Source: Simkaniaceae bacterium
Lineage (GTDB): Bacteria > Chlamydiota > Chlamydiia > Chlamydiales > Simkaniaceae
Direction of reading: 5' to 3'
DNA: 64,000 nucleotides
NCBI GenBank assembly: GCA_030064985.1
Contig: JASJDV010000010.1
Location: 26,544 to 90,543, forward strand
The notes under the pieces are model-generated. The model saw only the letters and a list, made by a program, of their open reading frames with translations. It was not told where the DNA came from and made no database searches. A program made the translations under genes and the position numbers. Of this stretch, positions 1 through 10,357 are shown piece after piece; position 1 is the stretch's first letter, and each line of letters starts with the position of its first letter.

Positions 1-71
1 ATTTTAGTCCCATTAATTCCCAAGTTTGTTATGGTTAAATGCGAATTAAAAATGTTTTAAGGAGACTGCTC

Positions 72-641
72 ATGAAAAAAAGACAAATCTTTATTTTATT
101 CACTACGCTTTTATGTCTATCCTCTTTCAAAAGTTTTACCGATGAAGTTCCTTACGGAATTGTCAATTTTGGAAACTGTGTGACTGACTCTAAATACGGG
201 AAACATGAGCAAGAACGGTTTGAGAATCAGCGTGAGCAGATGACCACATTGATGGCTGATATTGAAAAACAACTCAATGACATCGCTATTAAGTTCCAAG
301 ATCCTGAGTTTATCGATAGCCTTTCTCCCGAAGCTGAGCAAGAAATGAAGGCACGCTTTCAGTCTCTAAAAGAAGAGCTGAATCGGTCCCAAAATCAATA
401 CATGCAAGTCATGCAGCAAGCAAATATGAAACTTATGCAAACCATGAACAATCATATCTCAAAAGCTTCAGAGACGATTGCTAAAAGGAAAAAGATCCCC
501 ATGGTTGTTAGAGAAGAGGCTTGCTTCTTTTATAATCCATCCTTTGACATCACAGTCTCTATCATTGAGGAAATGGACAAGAGCTATACTAAAGAGTCCA
601 AAATCGCTGAAACTCCAGTTGTAGATCAAGTGAAAAAATAG
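72..641 (+). CDS. OmpH/Skp-like periplasmic chaperone
   Basis: Signal peptide MKKRQIFILFTTLLCLSS, then a long coiled coil typical of Skp/OmpH; immediately upstream of lpxD as in Chlamydiae. ATG at 72 follows an AAGGAG-type RBS (track start at 39 looks too early). Confidence 0.8.
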   Translation: MKKRQIFILFTTLLCLSSFKSFTDEVPYGIVNFGNCVTDSKYGKHEQERFENQREQMTTLMADIEKQLNDIAIKFQDPEFIDSLSPEAEQEMKARFQSLKEELNRSQNQYMQVMQQANMKLMQTMNNHISKASETIAKRKKIPMVVREEACFFYNPSFDITVSIIEEMDKSYTKESKIAETPVVDQVKK

Positions 642-652
642 GACAATCTTGT

Positions 653-1714
653 ATGGCTAAAGTGTTTTCGTTAGGTGAGCTTTCAAAGCTCACCGAAACA
701 GATCTTGTTGGTGATCCAGATCAGGAGATCTCAAGCGTTGATAACTTGGAATCAGCATCTGAAAAAGATGTCTCTTTTTTAGCAAATGCCAAATACAATG
801 AGGCAATGAAACAATCAAAAGCAGGAGTCATCTGCATCGACCATAAAACCACTCTCATTGAGGGGAAAAACTTCTTAATTTCTGATAATCCTTCACGCAC
901 ATTTCAACTTATTGCAGAAAAAATCATTACCTCAACACATCGATGTTCTGGCTTTAAAGAAATTCACCCAACAGCCGTTGTGCATGAATCGGCGAAGATC
1001 GGGAAATCTGTTACCATTGGTCCCCATGCTGTGATTGATGCTTTTACCGAAGTCGGTGAAGGCTCGCAAATTTACCCCAATGTATACGTTGGGGTGGGAG
1101 CGAAAATCGGTCAAAATTGCATACTTTATTCTAATAGTACAGTGAGAGAGCGGTGTATTTTAGGAAATCGTGTTATTCTTCAGCCAGGAGCCGTGATTGG
1201 GTCATGTGGCTATGGATACACAACTGACCCCAAAACAAGGCGACATACCAAGCTCGAACAGCTTGGAAATGTTGTTTTAGAGGATGACGTTGAAGTCGGT
1301 GCAAACACAACGATTGATCGCGCTCGTTTTAAAGAAACCCTGATCAAAAAAGGGACAAAACTCGATAATCTCGTCCAGGTTGCTCACAACGTAGAGCTCG
1401 GAGAAAACAACATTATTGTTTCTCAAACAGGAATCGCCGGTTCTTCAAAACTTGGAAACAATGTTTTCCTTGGAGGACAAGCGGGCGTTGTGGGCCATAT
1501 TTCCATCACCGATAATGTCAAAGTTGCAACGCGTGGTGGTGTCAGCAAATCGATCATAAAATCGGGAATCTATGGTGGAAGCCCCACTTCCCCCATGTCT
1601 GAATTTAATAAACGACAAGTCCTTCTTAGAAAGATTGGAACGTTTGTTAAAGATCTAGCTAATCTCAAAAAACGTATTGATAAATTAGATCATATTATTA
1701 AAAAAATATCCTAA
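653..1714 (+). CDS. lpxD: UDP-3-O-(3-hydroxyacyl)glucosamine N-acyltransferase LpxD
   Basis: N-terminal LpxD domain plus left-handed beta-helix hexapeptide repeats (IGPHAVIDAFTEVGEGSQIYPNVYVG...). Confidence 0.95.
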   Translation: MAKVFSLGELSKLTETDLVGDPDQEISSVDNLESASEKDVSFLANAKYNEAMKQSKAGVICIDHKTTLIEGKNFLISDNPSRTFQLIAEKIITSTHRCSGFKEIHPTAVVHESAKIGKSVTIGPHAVIDAFTEVGEGSQIYPNVYVGVGAKIGQNCILYSNSTVRERCILGNRVILQPGAVIGSCGYGYTTDPKTRRHTKLEQLGNVVLEDDVEVGANTTIDRARFKETLIKKGTKLDNLVQVAHNVELGENNIIVSQTGIAGSSKLGNNVFLGGQAGVVGHISITDNVKVATRGGVSKSIIKSGIYGGSPTSPMSEFNKRQVLLRKIGTFVKDLANLKKRIDKLDHIIKKIS

Positions 1715-1792
1715 TTTTGTGGTTATAGATAGAGTTTTATTCTCTTAATCTGTTATCTTTAAGTTAAAATTATCCTGTGAGTTAGTGAGCCT

Positions 1793-2713
1793 ATGATCAC
1801 CATCTACTACAAGGGTGAGCATGACGAAAAATTCATCGAAATCTCCGAGCCTAAAAAGGGATGCTGGATTCATGTCGAAGATGCAACCACCAATGACATC
1901 AATCAGATCAGTAAACTGATCGATCTAGAGTATACAGATATGTACGATGCCTTAGATCGGTATGAAATCCCTCGCGTTGAAAGAGTCGATGAGACGGTCT
2001 TAATCTTTACCCGTCACCCTATCGATCCCGAAGCTGGTCTTTATACAACCACCTTTACCATCATTCTGAGCAAAGATTACTTCATCACCATTTGTCCTCA
2101 GAAAAGCCAAATCGTCAAAAACTTTATTTCACAAAAACCTGAGATTAGCCCCTCTCAAAAGTCAAAATTCCTTATCTATATTCTCCTCAAAATTACTCAG
2201 GAATACACCCTTCAAATTAAGAAGATCCGGACAACAGTCCTTAAACAAGAAAAGAAGATGTCTTATGTTGATAGTAAAGATATCACCAACCTCACCGGAA
2301 ACGAAGAAGTCTTGAATCAGTACCTTTCCTCGCTTGTTCCTATCCGAAATGTACTTGAGTCGATTACTTCTGGTCGCTACACCCTCCTGTATGAAAAGGA
2401 CCAAGACCTATTAGAAGATCTTTTGAATGCTAGTATGCAGTCAGAAGACCTTTGCTCGATTAATCTTAGAAGTATTAGAAGTCTCCGTGACTCCTACCAG
2501 ATTATTTTTACGAATCAATTGAATAAGACGATTAAACTATTAACAGCTTTAACGATTATCCTTAGTATTCCAACGATGATCGCCTCCCTGTATGGAATGA
2601 ACGTCGGGCTTCCCATTGCGGGTCTTAAACACGCATTTTCAATTATCTTGATCATCATCATCGTCCTATCAATCTTTTCCCTTCTTATCTTCCAAAGAAA
2701 AAAATGGCTTTAG
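1793..2713 (+). CDS. corA: CorA-family Mg2+/Co2+ transporter
   Basis: C-terminal two-TM region with the YGMNVGLP signature (GMN motif). Confidence 0.92.
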   Translation: MITIYYKGEHDEKFIEISEPKKGCWIHVEDATTNDINQISKLIDLEYTDMYDALDRYEIPRVERVDETVLIFTRHPIDPEAGLYTTTFTIILSKDYFITICPQKSQIVKNFISQKPEISPSQKSKFLIYILLKITQEYTLQIKKIRTTVLKQEKKMSYVDSKDITNLTGNEEVLNQYLSSLVPIRNVLESITSGRYTLLYEKDQDLLEDLLNASMQSEDLCSINLRSIRSLRDSYQIIFTNQLNKTIKLLTALTIILSIPTMIASLYGMNVGLPIAGLKHAFSIILIIIIVLSIFSLLIFQRKKWL

Positions 2714-2820
2714 ACTCTTACTTGTGAGCGTGAAACTTCAGAGTTGTTGCTATTTCAATCAGAGCAGATTGAAAAAGCGGCATAAAAAAATGCTTTAAGT
2801 TAAAAAGAGAATTTTTCTAA

Positions 2821-3519
2821 TCAATTGGGAAGCATTCCTAACGCTTCAAAGGCTTGTTTGAGCTCGGCATTGTCAGGCTTATCTAAGGCTCCATTTTCAT
2901 GAAGCCAACGAACATAACCGGGGGGCATGTCTTTGATCGGTGTGCCCCGATGCTTGCCAAAGGGCATGTGGCGGAGGATGTGTTTTTGATTCATTAACTC
3001 GATGATTGTTTCCATTGTCAAATCATCGATCATTAGAGAAAAAACTTGTTGAAGAATGATCACGTCATCAAGAGCGCGATGGGCATCATTTGCTTCGATT
3101 CCATGGTACTCACGTAGGTGCTGCAACGAATGCCTTGGAAGGTCTGGTCGGTATTTTCTAGAAAATTTTAAGGAGTCAATGTAGAGCCAGTTTGGGATAG
3201 AAACATCATTTCTGCTATATTCGCACTCTAAAAAGGGTTTATCAAAAGCATCATTATTGTGTGCAATTAGGACAACATTTTTACTACAAAATTCAATGAA
3301 CTGTTTAGCGACTTCAGCAAAATTAGGGGCATCTTGGACCATTTCATCTGTAATATTGTGAATAGCGCTAGCTTCAGGAGGGATGGGACAACCTGGATTG
3401 ATTAAGCTATGAAATGTTCGGTCTCTGACAGGATCAAAGGCCGCGATTTCAATGATTCGATCCTTGTCTGGGTGAACTCCTGTTGTTTCGGTATCGTAAT
3501 AGATGGGTCTTTTAGCCAT
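2821..3519 (-). CDS. DnaQ/ExoX-like DEDDh 3'-5' exonuclease with C-terminal DUF3820-like domain
   Basis: YYDTETTG ... HNNDAFD ... HRALDD exonuclease motifs; C-terminal MPFGKHRGTPIKDMPPGYVRWL resembles DUF3820. MAKRP start (3519) preferred over the track start. Confidence 0.88.
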   Translation of the reverse strand: MAKRPIYYDTETTGVHPDKDRIIEIAAFDPVRDRTFHSLINPGCPIPPEASAIHNITDEMVQDAPNFAEVAKQFIEFCSKNVVLIAHNNDAFDKPFLECEYSRNDVSIPNWLYIDSLKFSRKYRPDLPRHSLQHLREYHGIEANDAHRALDDVIILQQVFSLMIDDLTMETIIELMNQKHILRHMPFGKHRGTPIKDMPPGYVRWLHENGALDKPDNAELKQAFEALGMLPN

Positions 3520-3610
3520 GCAGGTCATTTTAGCCAGGTTCATTATAAATTGTCAAAAAGACTTCTATAGGATATGATCACCTCTTTGAACAACCAAGTT
3601 GAAGAAGACT

Positions 3611-3766
3611 ATGCGCATTACTTTGACGCTGATCGGGTTACTTCTTTTCATGGTCAGTTGTTATCAGACACATGAAGATGGTGATCTGCGTGCGGTGCCT
3701 GTTACGAATAACCCTAATATTACTCCTCAAAAAGACTTGGGGCCCATGCAATCAATGCCCTATTGA
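3611..3766 (+). CDS. Small putative lipoprotein (51 aa), not in supplied ORF track
   Basis: ATG..TGA reading MRITLTLIGLLLFMVSCYQTHEDGDLRAVPVTNNPNITPQKDLGPMQSMPY; hydrophobic leader ending in a lipobox-like MVSC. Confidence 0.55.
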   Translation: MRITLTLIGLLLFMVSCYQTHEDGDLRAVPVTNNPNITPQKDLGPMQSMPY

Positions 3767-3821
3767 CTTAAGGTAGGTGAGATTGCAGCATGAATAATAG
3801 TTAAGGAAAGCTGACGCATCT

Positions 3822-4850
3822 ATGACAAAAAAAACCGTTCGCCCCCTTAAATATCATTTCTTTGAACCCAAGGCCGAAGAAGCTAAAAAAGAACTCGGAA
3901 AAGAAGGACTTATCCATGTTCTCAAAGAGATGCTTCTCATCCGTCACTTTGAGATACGGGCTGAATCTGCTTATCAACAAGGAAAAGTTGGCGGTTTCTT
4001 CCACGCCTATACGGGGCAAGAAGCCATCCAAACAGCGGCTTTTCATGCCATGGGCCCCGAAAATAACTGGTGGATCACCTCTTACCGTTGCCATGCACTG
4101 GCTTACCTCAACGGTGCAACTCCAAACGAAATGATGGCCGAACTGTATGGAAAGGCAACGGGAAACGCCATGGGTCGAGGGGGATCGATGCATTTTTACG
4201 AAGATCGACTGCTTGGTGGTTTTGGGATTGTTGGAGGGCACCTCCCAATTGCAACAGGCGCTGCATTTTCCCTGAAGTATCAACGGCAAGATGGAGTTGC
4301 CATCTGTTTCTTGGGAGATGGTGCATTTGTTCAGGGAGCTGTCCACGAATCTTTTAACCTCGCTTCTCTTTGGGATCTTCCCTGCATTTACGTTATCGAA
4401 AACAACCAGTGGGGAATGGGAACGGCAGTGAATCGGGCCCTTTGTGTTCAGCCCATTGCTGAGCACTTCGCCCCCGCTTATGGAATGGAAGCTTATACTC
4501 TTGATGGAATGGATTTTACCAGTTGCTATAGCGGATTTAAACATATTCATGAAAAAGTGCGAAAAACAAGCCGACCTGTTCTTGTTGAAGCTTTGACTGA
4601 GCGGTTTCGGGGACATTCAATTTCAGACCCAGGTCTTTACCGCTCTAAAAAAGAACTAGAAGCTGCTAAAGGACGAGATCCTATCCAACTTTTCAAAGAG
4701 TATCTGAAAAAAGAGAAGATTTTGACTGATGAAGCTTTTGAAGAGATCGATAGAGAGCAAAAAGATACCGTTGTTGACTCTATGCAATTTGCTGAAGAAA
4801 GTCCCCATCCAGAATTAACGACTTTAGAAGAGGATGTTTTTGCTCCATGA
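3822..4850 (+). CDS. pdhA: Pyruvate dehydrogenase E1 component subunit alpha
   Basis: Thiamine-PP binding GDGAFVQGAVHESFNLASLWDLPCIYVIENN; followed by E1 beta and E2 genes. Confidence 0.95.
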   Translation: MTKKTVRPLKYHFFEPKAEEAKKELGKEGLIHVLKEMLLIRHFEIRAESAYQQGKVGGFFHAYTGQEAIQTAAFHAMGPENNWWITSYRCHALAYLNGATPNEMMAELYGKATGNAMGRGGSMHFYEDRLLGGFGIVGGHLPIATGAAFSLKYQRQDGVAICFLGDGAFVQGAVHESFNLASLWDLPCIYVIENNQWGMGTAVNRALCVQPIAEHFAPAYGMEAYTLDGMDFTSCYSGFKHIHEKVRKTSRPVLVEALTERFRGHSISDPGLYRSKKELEAAKGRDPIQLFKEYLKKEKILTDEAFEEIDREQKDTVVDSMQFAEESPHPELTTLEEDVFAP

Positions 4851-5842
4851 GTAAGATGCAGACAGTAGAATTAAGAGAAGCGCTTCGTCAAGCCATCAAC
4901 GAAGAAATGGAGCGGAACGATAAAGTCTATCTTATAGGAGAAGAAGTTGCCGAATATAATGGAGCCTATAAAGTTTCAAAGGGGCTTTTAGATAAATGGG
5001 GACCCAAACGCATTGTTGATACGCCTATTTCTGAAAATGGATTTGCGGGACTCAGTATTGGAGCTGCACTAACAGGTCTTCGTCCGATTGTTGAATTTAT
5101 GAGCTTTAACTTTTCCTTTGTTGCCTTCGATCAGCTCGTTTCAAATGCGTGTAAGATGTATTACATGTCCGGAAACCGTTTCAGTGTTCCCATCGTTTTT
5201 CGAGGGCCAAACGGAGCGGCAGCCCAAGTCTCTTGTCAACACTCCCATTGCGTTGAGGCGATCTATGGGAATCTCCCAGGTTTTATTATCATAGCGCCGA
5301 GCAATCCTTACGACGCAAAAGGGTTGTTAAAAGCGGCGATTCGAAATAATAATCCTGTAATTTTCTTAGAAAATGAGCTCGATTATGGAATGAAGAGGGA
5401 AATTCCAACTGAGGAATACCTCCTCCCTATTGGAAGAGCAAAGATTTTGCGAGAAGGAAAGCATTTAACGCTTATCTCTCATAGCCGCATGCTTTCTCAT
5501 TGTATGGAAGTCGCCCAGATGTTTGCGAAGAAGGAAATAGAGATTGAAGTGATCGATCTGAGAACCATTAAACCTCTTGATATGGGAACCATTGCTGAAT
5601 CTATTCGAAAGACCCATTTTGCAGTTCTTGTGGAAGAAGGCCATATTTTTGCCGGCATTTCTGCAGAGATCGGATTTCAAATTCAAGAACAATGCTTTGA
5701 TTTCTTAGATGCTCCTCTAAAACGGGTGTGTCAAATGGAAACACCTCTTCCTTACAACAAAAGATTGGAGCGAGAGTCTCAACCTAATCCTGAGCGGATT
5801 GCAGAAGCCATTACGGAAACATTACATCTTAGGAGCCAATAA
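4847..5842 (+). CDS. pdhB: Pyruvate dehydrogenase E1 component subunit beta
   Basis: Transketolase-like beta subunit sequence; start overlaps the pdhA stop (ATGA). Confidence 0.95.
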   Translation: MSKMQTVELREALRQAINEEMERNDKVYLIGEEVAEYNGAYKVSKGLLDKWGPKRIVDTPISENGFAGLSIGAALTGLRPIVEFMSFNFSFVAFDQLVSNACKMYYMSGNRFSVPIVFRGPNGAAAQVSCQHSHCVEAIYGNLPGFIIIAPSNPYDAKGLLKAAIRNNNPVIFLENELDYGMKREIPTEEYLLPIGRAKILREGKHLTLISHSRMLSHCMEVAQMFAKKEIEIEVIDLRTIKPLDMGTIAESIRKTHFAVLVEEGHIFAGISAEIGFQIQEQCFDFLDAPLKRVCQMETPLPYNKRLERESQPNPERIAEAITETLHLRSQ

Positions 5843-5844
5843 CT

Positions 5845-7137
5845 ATGCCTTTTACCCTCACCATGCCGAAACTCTCACCAACAATGGAAGAGGGAACCAT
5901 TGTCAAGTGGCATAAAAAAGAAGGAGACCAAGTTAAAAATGGCGAACTTCTCTTTGAAGTAGCAACGGATAAAGCAACCGTAGAACATGAAGCTCTTGAT
6001 GGAGGTTTTTTAAGAAAGATCCTAGTTCCAGAAGGGAGTGAAGCTTCGGTGAACCAAGCCGTAGCAATTTTCACCGAATCTAAAGATGAAAGTATTGAAG
6101 AACATCAAGCTGAAGGAATGACGCAAAAAGAAGATGCCCCTTACGAAGCAACTTCAGCAGAAGGAGAAAAAGGAGAAACCTCTACTACAAAACCAGCTGC
6201 AACTGGAATAGCGCAAATGCATTTTCCTATCGAACCTCCCTTAGAGGATTACACCTTTGAATTTGATACCGAAATGAAAGACCGTCTAGCAGCATCTCCT
6301 CTTGCTAAAAAACTTGCCAAAGAAAAAGGAATCGATCTCACCTCAATCAAAGGATCAGGACCCGATGGTCGAGTGATGAGCCGCGATCTCGGTATGGGAC
6401 AACCTGCTCTTTTCGCAAACTTTTCAACAGGGCGAAAACCGCTAGAAAAACCAGGAAGTTATACCGAAGAACCCGTGACTCCCATGAGAAAAGCAATTGG
6501 TTCAAAACTCCAGGCTTCCAAGACCTTTATTCCTCATTTTTATGTGCAACAAGATATTGATGTTGAGGCGATGATTACCTTGCGCAACCAACTCAAAGAA
6601 GGAGGCATTAAAGTCACTTTCAATGATTTCATCATGCGAGCCACAGCTTTGGCTCTCCGAGAACATCCCAACATGAATTGCGGCTATGATACGGCTGGAA
6701 GCAAAATTATTTATTTTAAAACAATAGACATAGCGGTTGCTGTAAGTATTCCTGAAGGATTGATCACACCGATTGTTCGTCATGTGGATTATAAAAACTT
6801 AGGTCAAATCTCCACTGAAGTAAAACAGCTAGCAACTCTTGCTAAGGAAAGAAAGCTTTTAAAAGAGCAATACCAAGGGGGCTCTTTCACGATTTCTAAT
6901 CTTGGAATGTTTGGAATTCATGATTTCCAAGCAATTATCAACCCTCCTCAAGTGTGTATCTTATCCGTTGGAGGAATGCGCGATTGTCCCGTTGTCAAGG
7001 ATGGTAAAGTGGTTGTAGGAAAACGAATGATGCTTTCCCTCTCTAGTGATCATCGCGTTGTCGATGGAGCCGATGCGGCGAACTTTATTGTTACCCTACA
7101 GAAATACCTCGAAAATCCCCCAATATTATTGATTTAA
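5845..7137 (+). CDS. pdhC: Dihydrolipoamide acetyltransferase (PDH E2)
   Basis: Lipoyl domain with DKA motif (EVATDKATVEHEA), peripheral subunit binding domain, catalytic domain ending SSDHRVVDGADAANF. Confidence 0.95.
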   Translation: MPFTLTMPKLSPTMEEGTIVKWHKKEGDQVKNGELLFEVATDKATVEHEALDGGFLRKILVPEGSEASVNQAVAIFTESKDESIEEHQAEGMTQKEDAPYEATSAEGEKGETSTTKPAATGIAQMHFPIEPPLEDYTFEFDTEMKDRLAASPLAKKLAKEKGIDLTSIKGSGPDGRVMSRDLGMGQPALFANFSTGRKPLEKPGSYTEEPVTPMRKAIGSKLQASKTFIPHFYVQQDIDVEAMITLRNQLKEGGIKVTFNDFIMRATALALREHPNMNCGYDTAGSKIIYFKTIDIAVAVSIPEGLITPIVRHVDYKNLGQISTEVKQLATLAKERKLLKEQYQGGSFTISNLGMFGIHDFQAIINPPQVCILSVGGMRDCPVVKDGKVVVGKRMMLSLSSDHRVVDGADAANFIVTLQKYLENPPILLI

Positions 7138-7383
7138 CTTAATTCTAAATTTGCTATTCTTGTCTTGAATGCAAAAAAAGAAATAGCTACGCTGCATAGC
7201 AATTTGAAGCCTTATCACAACCTTTCGCAATCCACGTTTAAATACCTGCTCCAGCCTTCTGTGTGCTGTCCTTGCTTTAGCAAAGATCTTCGGAGCGATT
7301 AGCAGCGCCTTAAAATGTCATTTCATACAACAGCCCTGCTCTAAAAAACCAAGAAAAGTATGCAACAAGTCCAGCATATTTTG

Positions 7384-9318
7384 TCAGTGGACAAGGAGTG
7401 AATCCTCAACTCTTTGAGCCCGGAAATGAGTTTCCCATAGGTGGTGGAAGTCGGGGCATATTTTGAGCAGCTCTTTTTGAGTCCCCTCTGCAGCTTTTTG
7501 CCCATTTTTTAAATAGATAATCCGGTCAGCATACTCGATGGTAGAAAGGCGGTGAGCGATAAGAATTTGAGTGACTTCTCCATGAAGCTCTTCAATCGCC
7601 ATCTTAATCTTATTTTCACTGATGGCATCAAGAGAAGATGTTGCTTCATCAAGGATAAGAATAGGAGCATTTTTAACTAAAGCTCGAGCTATTGCTAAAC
7701 GTTGCTGTTGGCCTCCTGAAAAATTTTTTCCGGTTTCAGCAAGCATTGTCTCATATTTTTCAGGAAGCTCTTTAATAAATTCATGAGCGTGGGCTTTTTT
7801 AGCTGCTTTCACAATTTCTTTTAAAGAAAAAGATTTTCCATAGGAGATATTTGCTGCAACAGTGTCGTAAAAAAGGAAAGGTTTTTGAGGAACAAATGCG
7901 ATATGTTCACGAAGAGACTGCTGCGTGTAAGAGTGAATGTCCTTTCCATCGATCCGTATAGACCCTTTTTGAATGTCATAAAGGCGAGGAATTAACTGGA
8001 CAATGGTTGATTTTCCAACCCCAGTTCCACCTACAAGAGCGACGGTTTCCCCTTTTTTTACCGTGAAGCTAAGACCTTTTAAGATCCATTTATCATTGTA
8101 GCGAAACCAGACGTTTTCAAACTCTAGGGCATTTTCAAATCCCTTGAGAAACGTTGACCCAGGAAGATCCATAATTTGTGGTTTCGAACTCAAGATTTCA
8201 TTCATTCGCTCTGCAGCCACAACCCCTTTTTGGATATTGGAATTTTCTTCAGCAAACTTTTTGACAGGCTCATAAAAGAAATTCAAAAGGCCAAGAAAAA
8301 TGATCAATTCAGAAAGTCTCATTTCCAAAATGTAAAGACCGACAATCAATACTGTTGCAATGCAGCAAGTTGTGATCATATGAAGGATAGGACGAGTCAA
8401 AAGATCATATTTAGCTGTTTTAGACTCAAGTTTTGCCATCTGAACATTTTGTTCTTGGTACTTCTTAAATGAAAAAGCCTCCATAGAAAAAACTTTGACC
8501 GTTTGAATCCCTGCTAAAAAATCAATAAGTACTGAGGTAAAACGTTCTTGATTTTTTTGAAGCTGCCTGGTGATTTGTTTAACCTTACGTGTCACAAAAA
8601 TTACAGGAAGGATGACCATGGGAAGTCCAAAAAAAATCACTATAGACAGCTGCCATGACATCCAAAAACAAGCAGCCAGTGTCGAAAGGATCGTAAAAGG
8701 AGCTTGTACGTAGTTAATCATAAAAGAATTTATAGAGGCAGCGATTTGACTAGCATCCCCAGACACCCGAGAGGAAAGCGTTCCAATATTATACTTTTGG
8801 AAAAAACTCATGGGTTGATGCTGAATATGAGCAAAATACTGCTGACGCAGGTCCCGGCTAATACGGATCGATAAAATTTGGGTGGAGTATCTACTAAAAA
8901 AGAGGAAAAAAGCTTTAGTTACTGCTACAATAAGAAGAAAAGTAATAAAAGCTTTCACATTATGTTTGAAATGAAAAGCTCTTTTTATTTGATACATGAC
9001 TCTTTTTAGAGGGTTATTCCTTGCTTTTTTACTCATGTAGCTTTGAACAGCATCCTTCGTAAGGATCCCATTGCCTTCCCCACCCATTTTCCCCCATTTC
9101 TCCTGAACATCTTGTAAAGAAACATGCGCATTCTGCTCTCCCTTTTCATTTTTAGAAGCAAAAAGAGCAAAAAAATCAGTTCCCGTATCGGCGATAAGAC
9201 CGATAGAAAACATCTCTATTTGACTAGCAAGAGTCAGCCCAATTAATGTTCCAAGGGTAACAAGAAAAAGAGAGAAATGACGATGCGCGCGGAGTGCTGC
9301 TTTGAAAAGGAGTTTCAT
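7384..9318 (-). CDS. msbA: MsbA-like ABC transporter, fused permease and ATPase
   Basis: Walker A GGTGVGKST, signature FSGGQQQRLAIARAL, Walker B ILILDEATSSLD; six-TM domain; next to accA as in Chlamydia. Confidence 0.88.
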   Translation of the reverse strand: MKLLFKAALRAHRHFSLFLVTLGTLIGLTLASQIEMFSIGLIADTGTDFFALFASKNEKGEQNAHVSLQDVQEKWGKMGGEGNGILTKDAVQSYMSKKARNNPLKRVMYQIKRAFHFKHNVKAFITFLLIVAVTKAFFLFFSRYSTQILSIRISRDLRQQYFAHIQHQPMSFFQKYNIGTLSSRVSGDASQIAASINSFMINYVQAPFTILSTLAACFWMSWQLSIVIFFGLPMVILPVIFVTRKVKQITRQLQKNQERFTSVLIDFLAGIQTVKVFSMEAFSFKKYQEQNVQMAKLESKTAKYDLLTRPILHMITTCCIATVLIVGLYILEMRLSELIIFLGLLNFFYEPVKKFAEENSNIQKGVVAAERMNEILSSKPQIMDLPGSTFLKGFENALEFENVWFRYNDKWILKGLSFTVKKGETVALVGGTGVGKSTIVQLIPRLYDIQKGSIRIDGKDIHSYTQQSLREHIAFVPQKPFLFYDTVAANISYGKSFSLKEIVKAAKKAHAHEFIKELPEKYETMLAETGKNFSGGQQQRLAIARALVKNAPILILDEATSSLDAISENKIKMAIEELHGEVTQILIAHRLSTIEYADRIIYLKNGQKAAEGTQKELLKICPDFHHLWETHFRAQRVEDSLLVH

Positions 9319-9386
9319 ACCCTTTCATTATAGTGAATATCTAGATAATTGTCACTTTGAAGCAGTTTATTCTCAGAGTGACTACG

Positions 9387-10346
9387 CTAAGCTTCGGTTT
9401 GTTGCACAGTGAATGCTCCTAATTTACGGAATTTTTGATACCGCTTTTCAAGAAGATCCTCACAAGAAACTTTGGAAAGTTTTTTTGTTTCTTTACTAAT
9501 AAACTTTTTAACATCTTCATAGACTATCTTAGGGTCATGGTGAGCACCACCTTGTGGCTCTGGAATGATTGCATCAATCACATCAAACGCTAAGAGGTCT
9601 TCAGATTGCATCTTTAACATTTTTGCAGCTTCTTCATTTTTAGCCGCATCACGCCACAGAATAGAGGCGCAGCCTTCAGGAGAAATAACAGAGTAATAAG
9701 CATGTTCCAGCATTCCTATGACATCGCCTATTCCCATTCCTAAGGCTCCACCGGAGCATCCTTCTCCAATGAGAAGAACAACGATTGGTGTTTTGAGATT
9801 AGCCATTTCTAATAGATTCGTTGCAATTGCCGATCCTTGCCCTCTTTCTTCAGCTGTGAGTCCAGGATAAGCACCAGGAGTATCAAGTAATGAAAGAACA
9901 GGAAGAGTAAATTTTTCAGCAAGCTTCATTGCACGGAGAGCTTTACGGTATCCTTCTGGGTGAGGCATTCCAAAGTTACGGTATAGACGACTTTCAGTAT
10001 CACACCCTTTTTCTTGGGCAATAATGACAAATTTTTGTCCTTGAATCACACCAAGACCTGCAACAATCGCCGGATCATCGCGAAAAAGACGATCTCCAAA
10101 AATTTCAGTGAAATTTTCACAGATATTTTTAATGTAATCAATAGATCGTGGGCGCTCTGGATGACGGCAAATTCCCACCCTTTCCCATGGAGAAAGTTGA
10201 GAGTAGACTTGATTTTTGAGTTGTTGTAGCTTTTTTTCAAGCTTCACAATCTCTTCATCTGTCCAAATCCCATTCACCTTATTTTGCTCTTTTAGTTGAG
10301 CAATCGTTTTTTCATGGTCTAAGATTTGCTTTTCATGATCTAACAT
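9387..10346 (-). CDS. accA: Acetyl-CoA carboxylase carboxyltransferase subunit alpha
   Basis: AccA core ...[28 protein letters not shown]...[15 protein letters not shown]...[14 protein letters not shown]. Confidence 0.96.
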   Translation of the reverse strand: MLDHEKQILDHEKTIAQLKEQNKVNGIWTDEEIVKLEKKLQQLKNQVYSQLSPWERVGICRHPERPRSIDYIKNICENFTEIFGDRLFRDDPAIVAGLGVIQGQKFVIIAQEKGCDTESRLYRNFGMPHPEGYRKALRAMKLAEKFTLPVLSLLDTPGAYPGLTAEERGQGSAIATNLLEMANLKTPIVVLLIGEGCSGGALGMGIGDVIGMLEHAYYSVISPEGCASILWRDAAKNEEAAKMLKMQSEDLLAFDVIDAIIPEPQGGAHHDPKIVYEDVKKFISKETKKLSKVSCEDLLEKRYQKFRKLGAFTVQQTEA

Positions 10347-10357
10347 CTTCTTTTCCC

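Noticed and set aside
3801-4616. 271 aa minus-strand ORF opposite pdhA
   Set aside because: Lies wholly antisense to a strongly conserved enzyme gene, with composition typical of a shadow frame; no recognisable domain.
7140-7384. Intergenic region downstream of pdhC with a protein-like frame (AKARTAHRRLEQVFKRGLRKVVIRLQIAMQRS)
   Set aside because: No recognisable homology; could be a chance frame.
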